From JAJZCD01 sp964570005 (lineage in GTDB: Bacteria > Patescibacteriota > Saccharimonadia > Saccharimonadales > UBA4665): a stretch of 5,571 nt of DNA. The stretch is taken from the NCBI GenBank assembly GCA_964570005.1, contig CAZMWE010000054.1, positions 1 to 5,571 of the forward strand, written 5' to 3'. Position numbers and translations under genes: made by a program. Shown one piece after another: positions 1 through 4,637 of the stretch (its first letter is position 1; each line of letters opens with the position of its first letter). Under the pieces are notes generated by a model. The model saw only the letters and a program-made list of their open reading frames with translations, had not been told where the DNA came from and made no database searches.

Positions 1-71
1 GCCCCCACCACGATTCGAACGTGGAGCTTCTCCTTAGGACGGAGTTATTCTATCCATTGAACTACGGGGGC
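1..71 (-). tRNA. tRNA-Arg (anticodon CCU)
   Basis: Read on the minus strand the sequence folds as a full cloverleaf. The acceptor stem is GCCCCCG with TGGGGGC (last pair G-U). The D arm is GTTC/GAAT around an 8-nt loop with GG. The anticodon loop is GTCCTAA, which places CCT at positions 34-36. The variable region has 4 nt, and the T arm is CCACG/CGTGG around TTCGAAT. The anticodon stem has an A-A mismatch at its outermost pair. CCU reads the AGG arginine codon. The discriminator base lies just left of the window, so I cannot tell whether CCA is encoded. The gene follows ndk on the same strand, 159 nt downstream, so it may be read from the ndk transcript or from a promoter in the gap. Confidence 0.95.
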
Positions 72-230
72 AATGGGAGACAAATCTCCGACGCGTACTA
101 GCGATTGCATGGGCAACCGTCGGAGCAAGTCTATGCGTTGACTCGCTCGTTTTAGTACTCGTTTATATTTTGTAAGTAATTTAGGAATGTACAGTGAATA
201 ACTTTAGTGTTCGATTTTACCTCTGTTACT
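72..230 (-). other. Intergenic leader between ndk and tRNA-Arg
   Basis: This 159-nt gap has no credible gene. Its ndk-proximal half (about 150-230) is AT-rich, and its tRNA-proximal half holds a structured inverted repeat, listed separately. On the minus strand TATAAA at 167-162 is the best -10-like match and could start a tRNA transcript near 155, but it has neither a TG extension nor a clear -35. On the plus strand TTGACT at 138-143 resembles a -35, but no well-spaced -10 follows. No stem followed by a T-run ends the ndk transcript, so read-through into the tRNA is plausible. Confidence 0.4.
86..125 (-). repeat. 8-bp inverted repeat with a nested hairpin upstream of the tRNA
   Basis: CTCCGACG at 86-93 is the exact reverse complement of CGTCGGAG at 118-125, with 24 nt between. 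In the minus-strand RNA the interior holds a second small hairpin, GTTGC-CCAT-GCAAT (117-104), giving a branched or stacked structure. The GGAG of the outer stem's 3' arm could instead pair with TCTCC just downstream (GGAGA-TTTG-TCTCC, 89-76), so two exclusive folds are possible immediately before the mature tRNA 5' end. No T-run follows on either strand, so it is not a standard intrinsic terminator. A role in tRNA 5' processing or attenuation is speculation. Confidence 0.5.
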
Positions 231-734
231 CTACCTTTTAGGCTGCGTGAACCGCTCATGAACAGTTTCGTAATCGAACAATTCAGAATCGCTGAACCAG
301 TGTGCGATCTCCTGTTCAGCTTCTATAGCATCGGCTGAGGCATGAATAATGTTGGATACACTTTTACCACTTTGGTTCGCCTGCGCGTAGCTAACGTGTG
401 CAAAGTCACCGCGAATAGTACCAGGCAGTGCGCTTTTGGGTTCGGTAGTGCCAACCATTTTACGGACGGTTTCAACTGCGTCCACGCCTTCCAGCACCAT
501 GGTGATAACCGGACCCTGCTGCATGCTACGCAGCTGGCTTTCAAAAATATCGTCGCCCTTGCGGGTTTTGAGCGTACCGATGCCTTCATAGTGCTGGTAA
601 AAATGATCGTAGTCCGGCTGTAGCATTTTAGCACCGACAATCTTTAGGCCGACCTTCTCAAACCGGCTTAAGACCTCGCCGACAATGCCGCGCATGACTG
701 AGTCAGGTTTAAATATAATGAGCGTTCGTTCCAT
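231..734 (-). CDS. ndk: Nucleoside diphosphate kinase
   Basis: This cytosolic enzyme moves the gamma phosphate of ATP to other NDPs through a phosphohistidine intermediate, balancing NTP and dNTP pools. The 167-residue protein shows the family marks in order: TLIIFKPD with the nucleotide-site Lys9, VRKMVGTTEP (Arg91, Thr97), GTIRGDF (Arg108), and NIIHAS with Asn128 and catalytic His131; Glu142 fits the supporting glutamate. It is longer than the roughly 143-residue E. coli enzyme. The extra residues lie around 51-65 (IGTLKTRKGDD), between the RGDF and NIIH motifs (112-127), and in the C-terminal tail. The usual HGSDS loop reads HASAD, so the Asp two places before the usual Val/Glu pair is Ala. 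These inserts resemble NDKs I associate with Saccharibacteria. The start is supported by AAGGA at 744-740, 5 nt upstream, and by a promoter. The gene diverges from the recombinase gene. Confidence 0.96.
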   Translation of the reverse strand: MERTLIIFKPDSVMRGIVGEVLSRFEKVGLKIVGAKMLQPDYDHFYQHYEGIGTLKTRKGDDIFESQLRSMQQGPVITMVLEGVDAVETVRKMVGTTEPKSALPGTIRGDFAHVSYAQANQSGKSVSNIIHASADAIEAEQEIAHWFSDSELFDYETVHERFTQPKR

Positions 735-739
735 AATTT

Positions 740-744
740 TCCTT
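740..744 (-). promoter_or_regulatory. Shine-Dalgarno sequence of ndk
   Basis: AAGGA lies 5 nt before the ndk ATG on the minus strand. It is a clear ribosome binding site, and it contrasts with the two plus-strand genes, which have none. With the promoter at 767-759 it implies a 5' leader of only about 18 nt. Confidence 0.7.
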
Positions 745-758
745 GTTTAACCCAGCGC

Positions 759-767
759 ATTGTAACA
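759..767 (-). promoter_or_regulatory. Extended -10 promoter of ndk
   Basis: On the minus strand TGTTACAAT matches the extended -10 form TGnTAnAAT, with TACAAT at 764-759. No good -35 hexamer sits 16-18 nt upstream, which fits an extended -10 promoter. Transcription would start near 752. The same motif form occurs before both plus-strand genes. Confidence 0.6.
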
Positions 768-811
768 GATAGAGAGCCTATTTTCTACCAAAACACTATG
801 TCGCAAAATAA

Positions 812-820
812 TGATACAAT
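812..820 (+). promoter_or_regulatory. Extended -10 promoter of the recombinase gene, probably leaderless
   Basis: TGATACAAT (TACAAT at 815-820) matches TGnTAnAAT. Seven nt separate the hexamer from the ATG at 828, so the predicted start of transcription falls on or next to the start codon, giving a leaderless mRNA. No -35 is recognisable. The motif lies downstream of an earlier in-frame ATG at 798, which is the main reason for preferring the start at 828. Confidence 0.55.
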
Positions 821-827
821 AAAGCAC

Positions 828-1736
828 ATGCATTTCAGTAAAGCTAAAACGGACTTCTTGGAATATCTGGAAATTGAGCAAAACCGCTCCCAAAAAACCA
901 TTGCCAATTACGACCATTACCTCACCCGCCTGCTCGATTATGCCGGTGACGTTAGCGTAGTTGATATCGACGCGGAGCTGGTCCGCAAATGGCGGCTGTG
1001 GCTCAACCGGCTCGGCACGAACGTGAGCGATGAGCTTGGCACAGCCACGCTCAATTATCACCTGATCGCGCTACGCAGTTTCTTGAGGTTCTGCGCCAAG
1101 CGGAATATCCCAGCCCTAACAGCCGATAAAATCGAACTGGCGAAAGCCAAGCGCAAACAAGTCACCTGGTTGGACGAAGACGAGCTTGAACGGCTATTCG
1201 CGCAGCCGGACATGGCTACGCTCGCTGGTGCGCGAGACCGGGCAATTTTGGAGCTGCTCTTTAGCTCGGGCCTGCGCGTCAGTGAGCTAGTCGGACTTGA
1301 TCGTGAACACATCAACCTCAAGCGGCGCGAATTTACTGTGCGCGGCAAAGGCCAGAAAGACCGGCCGATTTTTATTAGCCCGGAGGCAGCCGATTGGATG
1401 CAGAACTATCTGGACATGCGCCGTGATAATACCAAACCCCTGTTCATCCGCTTTGCCGGTAACAAAAAGATTGACCTAAGCGGTAACTACCACCGATTGA
1501 CCGCGCGCAGCGTGCAGCGACTCGTCGCACAGTATGCGCTGCTGGCTGGCATCACCAAGCACGTAAGCCCGCACACGCTACGTCACTCATTTGCGACTAA
1601 TTTACTGATGAATGGCGCAGATTTGCGCAGTGTGCAGGCCATGCTCGGTCACAGTAATATCTCCACCACACAGATTTATACACATGTCACCGACCCGCAC
1701 CTCAAGAACGTGCATGAGCAGTTTCACCATCTGTAA
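828..1736 (+). CDS. XerC/XerD-type tyrosine recombinase
   Basis: This site-specific DNA recombinase probably resolves chromosome dimers at a dif-like site. Numbered from the ATG at 828 (302 residues), an N-terminal core-binding domain (about 8-95; FLEYLEIEQNRSQKTIANY) is followed by the catalytic domain. The active site is complete: Arg150 (SGLRVSEL), Lys174 (RGKGQKDR), His249 and Arg252 (PHTLRHSFAT), His275 (MLGHS) and nucleophile Tyr284 (TTQIYTH). Spacing nearly matches E. coli XerD (R148, K172, H244, R247, H270, Y279), and the C-terminal motif NGADLRSVQAMLGHSNIS is more XerD-like than XerC-like. I leave the symbol blank because a lone Xer may do both jobs. An in-frame ATG at 798 would add 10 residues, but the promoter-like motif lies between the two ATGs and the shorter form has typical Xer length. 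Integrase use is possible, but no phage or att context is visible. Confidence 0.93.
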   Translation: MHFSKAKTDFLEYLEIEQNRSQKTIANYDHYLTRLLDYAGDVSVVDIDAELVRKWRLWLNRLGTNVSDELGTATLNYHLIALRSFLRFCAKRNIPALTADKIELAKAKRKQVTWLDEDELERLFAQPDMATLAGARDRAILELLFSSGLRVSELVGLDREHINLKRREFTVRGKGQKDRPIFISPEAADWMQNYLDMRRDNTKPLFIRFAGNKKIDLSGNYHRLTARSVQRLVAQYALLAGITKHVSPHTLRHSFATNLLMNGADLRSVQAMLGHSNISTTQIYTHVTDPHLKNVHEQFHHL

Positions 1737-1744
1737 ACATACTT

Positions 1745-1753
1745 TGTTAAAAT
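1745..1753 (+). promoter_or_regulatory. Extended -10 promoter of the 2H phosphoesterase gene, probably leaderless
   Basis: TGTTAAAAT (TAAAAT at 1748-1753) sits in the 24-nt gap after the recombinase stop codon. As with the recombinase promoter, exactly 7 nt separate the hexamer from the ATG (1761), and no Shine-Dalgarno sequence is present. This suggests the gene has its own leaderless transcript, possibly in addition to read-through from the recombinase. Confidence 0.55.
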
Positions 1754-1760
1754 AACGTCT

Positions 1761-2324
1761 ATGGATCAGAGCGGCATGACTTCTGAATTTTCCATATGCT
1801 TGACCCTTGATCACAGGGTCACGCAAGCCGTGGACGCAATTCGCGATGCGCTGCCAACCTCACCGTACCGGGACGACACACCGCACGTAACGCTCCTGCG
1901 GGCTATCGAAAGTCCCTCATCGATGAGTGATGTGGAGTTGCTACAGGATATGGAAAAGTGCTTGGAATTGTCGAAAAACCTGCCGCTTACTGCAACAGTT
2001 CATAAGTCAGCAAATAGATTCAGCCCTTTGTTCAGGGTTTCAAGCCTGGTATTGCTCCATGCGTCTCCGGAAATGAAAACGTACCGCAAAAATATAATGA
2101 GGAGTTTGAAAGCAAACAGTTACTCCGTTGGTTGGTTGGAGCGTATAGCGTTCTTCCCCCATATTTCTATCCGGCTTGGGGTTCCTTATACCGAACAGGC
2201 AAAGGCAATGACGGAACAGAGCTTTGTCCCTGGTAGTAGGCTTACTTTCAGTAAATGGATTATCTTGAGAGACATAAAGAAAGATGGAAAGTACTTAGTA
2301 AAAGAGATAGCTATAGATGGTTAG
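1761..2324 (+). CDS. 2H phosphoesterase-like protein (LigT / 2'-5' RNA ligase superfamily)
   Basis: The 187-residue protein carries two HxT/S signatures, His42-Val-Thr44 in PHVTLLR and His134-Ile-Ser136 in FFPHISIRLG. They are 92 residues apart and each lies in a hydrophobic strand-like stretch. Paired HxT/S motifs define the 2H superfamily, whose members hydrolyse cyclic phosphates or 2'-5' linkages in RNA and nucleotides (ThpR/LigT, CPDase, AKAP7-like). No signal peptide or membrane segment is seen, so it should be cytosolic. The length fits the family. The substrate cannot be read from sequence. Codon use differs from the recombinase: 6 of 12 Arg codons are AGA/AGG and 6 of 12 Ile codons are ATA, which may indicate transfer or lower expression. 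A second in-frame ATG at 1776 is possible, but the promoter spacing favours 1761. The gene converges on the pilin operon with a 36-nt gap. Confidence 0.75.
   Translation: MDQSGMTSEFSICLTLDHRVTQAVDAIRDALPTSPYRDDTPHVTLLRAIESPSSMSDVELLQDMEKCLELSKNLPLTATVHKSANRFSPLFRVSSLVLLHASPEMKTYRKNIMRSLKANSYSVGWLERIAFFPHISIRLGVPYTEQAKAMTEQSFVPGSRLTFSKWIILRDIKKDGKYLVKEIAIDG
1801..1821. repeat. 7-bp inverted repeat early in the 2H phosphoesterase gene
   Basis: TGACCCT (1801-1807) and AGGGTCA (1815-1821) are perfect inverted arms separated by 7 nt, 40 nt inside the coding region. The symmetry could be a dimeric repressor site, an RNA hairpin near the leaderless start, or chance from codons for LTLDHRVT. There is only one copy in the window and no evidence of function. 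Confidence 0.35.
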
Positions 2325-2360
2325 CCGTAACGAAGGAAGTCTCTATAAAGTATTAGACAT

Positions 2361-3464
2361 TTACGGGGTCGGCGGACAACTGTCCAGGTAGGCCACAGCC
2401 GGACCGGCGTTAATCTGTTTACAGACACTATCGGTCGACATTACATCGTAGCCGGGCATGGCCGATGATGGCGCGAGAAGCGGAATGCGCACTTGCACCC
2501 GACGCAATTCGTCTTGCGACTGGCCCGTGGAATCAATCAGCGCCTGCGCGCCCTTGAACTGGGACCGGACTCCGGCCGAGTCAACGCCGGTCAGCAATAA
2601 GTCGGACGCATCGCGGTACAGCATAGTAATACGTGCGTAGTAATCGGTACTACCAGACGCAAAGTTGATGGTCGTGGTACACGTCAAATCGCTGGCGGAA
2701 GTCGGGCACTTGGCGTTAACGACCTGCGCCGGGCAGCTCGTTCCTGAACAACTGGCTGCCGGCTGTGGTGCACCCGCAGGTATAGCAATAGTGCCCGAGC
2801 CACTGCTGGTAGGAACGAAGTAAAACGTAGTGGCTCCGGTACCGCTTTCCAGCGCGGCACCAGTTACGGATGCCGTGTTTATAAGATCGAGCCGCAAGAT
2901 GCCGAACCGACAGTTCCAGGCGCTATACGCTGGCAGATGCGCATTCACCGGACAGTTGCTAGGCTCGGTGCTTTGGGCTTGTCCGGTCCATTTGAACGTC
3001 AGCGATTTGAAACCCAGACTACTGTAGTTCGCGAGGTGCCACACGGTGTTTGAATCCTGCGTAACGGGCGTGGCTTCAAGCGAGCCGGGCGCCGGGTTCA
3101 CCAGTAGACAGGTGTACTGCGTATTGCTGGTCGGGTCCAGCACGTTGACGGTGCCGTAGCCGTTTTGAGGCGCCATATAGTTGTTGATGAAGTATTTGCA
3201 GTCACTGGATGGTGTGTTGAGCGCAGCGTCCGGAATGGGATGACTGCTAAAATACTGCACTGCTGCGTTCACGCCGCTTTCGGCAGCATAGTAGGCCTGC
3301 TGGCTAAGCTGGTTGTCGAGCGCTTCACGCTGGTTGCGGCGGCTGACCTGGGCAAAGCCGATAACAATGAGGCTGATGACCATAATCATGATCATGGTCA
3401 CTAATATAGAGACCATTCCCCCTTCGTCCTGCCCGATTCGCACCGTTCGCCCCAAGTTGCTCAT
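2361..3464 (-). CDS. PilX/GspK-like minor pilin lacking Glu5
   Basis: This is the last and largest of four pilin-like genes (367 residues). A short polar leader ending in Gly15-Gly16 precedes a hydrophobic helix (about 17-39, MVSILVTMIMIMVISLIVIG). This is followed by an amphipathic stretch QVSRRNQREALDNQLSQQ and then AYYAAESGVNAAV, the AAESG element typical of PilX-like proteins. The residue five after Gly16 is Leu21, not Glu, as in GspK-class tip subunits. The remainder is a Ser/Thr/Gly-rich exported domain with ten cysteines (89, 119, 171, 185, 239, 244, 253, 262, 348, 363). It probably caps or primes a type IV pilus. The start is 21 nt after the upstream gene's stop. AAGAAGG lies about 15 nt upstream of the ATG, too far for a normal ribosome site, so reinitiation is likely. 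No terminator is visible after the stop. Confidence 0.8.
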   Translation of the reverse strand: MSNLGRTVRIGQDEGGMVSILVTMIMIMVISLIVIGFAQVSRRNQREALDNQLSQQAYYAAESGVNAAVQYFSSHPIPDAALNTPSSDCKYFINNYMAPQNGYGTVNVLDPTSNTQYTCLLVNPAPGSLEATPVTQDSNTVWHLANYSSLGFKSLTFKWTGQAQSTEPSNCPVNAHLPAYSAWNCRFGILRLDLINTASVTGAALESGTGATTFYFVPTSSGSGTIAIPAGAPQPAASCSGTSCPAQVVNAKCPTSASDLTCTTTINFASGSTDYYARITMLYRDASDLLLTGVDSAGVRSQFKGAQALIDSTGQSQDELRRVQVRIPLLAPSSAMPGYDVMSTDSVCKQINAGPAVAYLDSCPPTP

Positions 3465-3485
3465 GCTTATACCATTTTACCTTCT

Positions 3486-4196
3486 TTAATCGCTTAACAC
3501 ACTACTGGAAACCCTGAGCGCTACGGTGGTCGTTAGTCCGGCGACAGCACAGAACTGGAAGCCAGTTTGCAGACGACAGGTTACATCGCCGTGGTTAGCA
3601 ATTTGCTGGTTAGTTAGCACCGTGCTGGAAGTGCAGCTGCCCTGCGCGCTCTCTGGCGCGCACAGCAGATCATCATCACCATACGCCAGCCGGACCGCGA
3701 CGGTGTACGTCCGTGGTTCAGTCCCATCCGCTACCGACAGTAACACCACCCGCATATTTTCACCGAGCAGCTCACGGCCCTTGCTGTAGTCGACGTTGTT
3801 CGGGTTGCAGGCGTTGGTTGCGGCCTGATACAGGCCGGGGTTACTGGCATTCGGGGCGGAGGAATTGTACAGTTGGCCGGGCGTAAAGACAAACGTATTG
3901 TTATTGGCGCAGAAGTAGTAAGTCGCCGAGCCGTTGCTAACTGGCTTCGTAGGGCTTACGGTCGTACCGCTAAATTCGATGGCCTGTGTAACGTTATTTA
4001 CGATATTGCGCGCTGTATCCTGCGTATTTGAGCTATTAACACCGGCGTAATAAGCGTGTGTGAAGTTCAGCACGCCCACCGTTATCACCAGCAGCACTAC
4101 GGAAAAAACCAGTGTCGCGATCATCAGCTCCACAATGGTGAAGCCTGCTTGCTGCTTTGTCCGGATTGATGTGAAATGGTGTGGATGCATAGTCAT
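3486..4196 (-). CDS. PilW/GspJ/ComGF-like minor pilin
   Basis: This 236-residue prepilin has an 18-residue leader ending KQQAG, then F19TIVE23LMIA. Glu23 is the +5 residue used in pilus assembly, and the hydrophobic helix runs to about 45. After the helix comes NTQDTARNIVNNVTQAIEF, resembling the helix-plus-(A)R pattern of PilW/GspJ proteins. The exported domain is Asn/Ser/Thr-rich with six cysteines (96, 130, 179, 188, 207, 216) and ends in a hydrophobic strand TTTVALRVS. A type IV prepilin peptidase would cut after Gly18. The ATG follows the previous gene's TAA with no gap (TAAATG) and has no Shine-Dalgarno, so termination-reinitiation is expected. A second ATG two codons later is also possible. 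The PilW/GspJ assignment rests on gene order and N-terminal pattern, not on a search. Confidence 0.82.
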   Translation of the reverse strand: MTMHPHHFTSIRTKQQAGFTIVELMIATLVFSVVLLVITVGVLNFTHAYYAGVNSSNTQDTARNIVNNVTQAIEFSGTTVSPTKPVSNGSATYYFCANNNTFVFTPGQLYNSSAPNASNPGLYQAATNACNPNNVDYSKGRELLGENMRVVLLSVADGTEPRTYTVAVRLAYGDDDLLCAPESAQGSCTSSTVLTNQQIANHGDVTCRLQTGFQFCAVAGLTTTVALRVSSSVLSD

Positions 4197-4637
4197 TTAT
4201 TGCTGGTAATACAGTGTTACGTAATCTTTGCCTGACCGCAGCAGACTATCCCAGGAAATGATAACTTTGTAGGTGGACATACCGCCACCGTTAGTCATCG
4301 AGGTAATGGCGACTGTAAATTCGGTACTTTTACTGGTGGTGGCGTCAAATTTGGCACCGGTTGAGTCCAAGCCACAATTAGGACCGCTGATTGGAGTATC
4401 ATCGCTGCTGAAGCAGCCGCCGCTAACCGGCGTTTTTTGAGTGCTACGTAAAGCCTCAACCTGTGACTGCGCAAGTTGCAAAGCCTCGCTGTGCTCCTGG
4501 GTGTCCTGGATAGTTGTGAGACTCTGGCGGGTGGCAACGTAAGCTGCGACTAGAATCAGACTGGCAACAGCGATGGCTATCAACACCTCCACGATGGTAT
4601 CGCCGCGCTGGCTGCGTAACAGGTGCCGGTTTAACAT
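4197..4637 (-). CDS. PilV/GspI-like minor pilin (GDTIVE class)
   Basis: This small prepilin (146 residues) has the leader MLNRHLLRSQRG followed by D13TIVE17VLIAIAVASLILVAA. The +1 residue is Asp instead of the usual Phe, while Glu at +5 is kept. After the membrane helix comes EHSEALQLAQSQVEALRS, like the ALxLAxxxxExLR helix of PilV/GspI proteins. The short exported domain has two cysteines (75, 88) that could form one loop, and a C-terminal YKVIISWDSL..VTLYYQQ beta region. Its ATG overlaps the upstream stop in ATGTTAA (7 nt shared), and AAGGGG (4650-4645) sits 7 nt before the ATG inside the upstream gene. Small size and second position match the I/V slot of gspHIJK or fimU-pilVWX operons. Confidence 0.83.
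   Translation of the reverse strand: MLNRHLLRSQRGDTIVEVLIAIAVASLILVAAYVATRQSLTTIQDTQEHSEALQLAQSQVEALRSTQKTPVSGGCFSSDDTPISGPNCGLDSTGAKFDATTSKSTEFTVAITSMTNGGGMSTYKVIISWDSLLRSGKDYVTLYYQQ

Noticed and set aside
35..108. Short minus-strand reading frame starting near 108 and running through the tRNA.
   Set aside because: It overlaps the tRNA body, has no ribosome site and encodes only about 21 residues.
138..169. Plus-strand promoter from TTGACT (138-143) and the TTTATATT stretch.
   Set aside because: Usable -10-like hexamers lie 19-20 nt away, and transcription would run antisense into ndk with no plus-strand gene to serve.
342..623. Plus-strand frame antisense to ndk (93 residues).
   Set aside because: It mirrors the conserved ndk coding sequence and has no ribosome site or recognisable domain.
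828..1736. Reading the recombinase as a phage or mobile-element integrase, with tRNA-Arg as its attachment site.
   Set aside because: The protein has standard chromosomal Xer length and architecture, an unrelated ndk gene separates it from the tRNA, and no repeated tRNA 3' fragment or phage gene is visible in the window.
2325..2366. CCGTAA (2325-2330) and TTACGG (2361-2366) as a bidirectional terminator between the convergent genes.
   Set aside because: The arms are only 6 bp, the loop is 30 nt, there is no GC-rich stem and no T-run on either strand. It is probably chance.
3466..3474. TGGTATAAG on the minus strand as an extended -10 promoter for the PilX/GspK-like gene.
   Set aside because: It ends 1 nt before the ATG, so transcription would start inside the gene, and the hexamer is imperfect. 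Operon transcription explains expression better.
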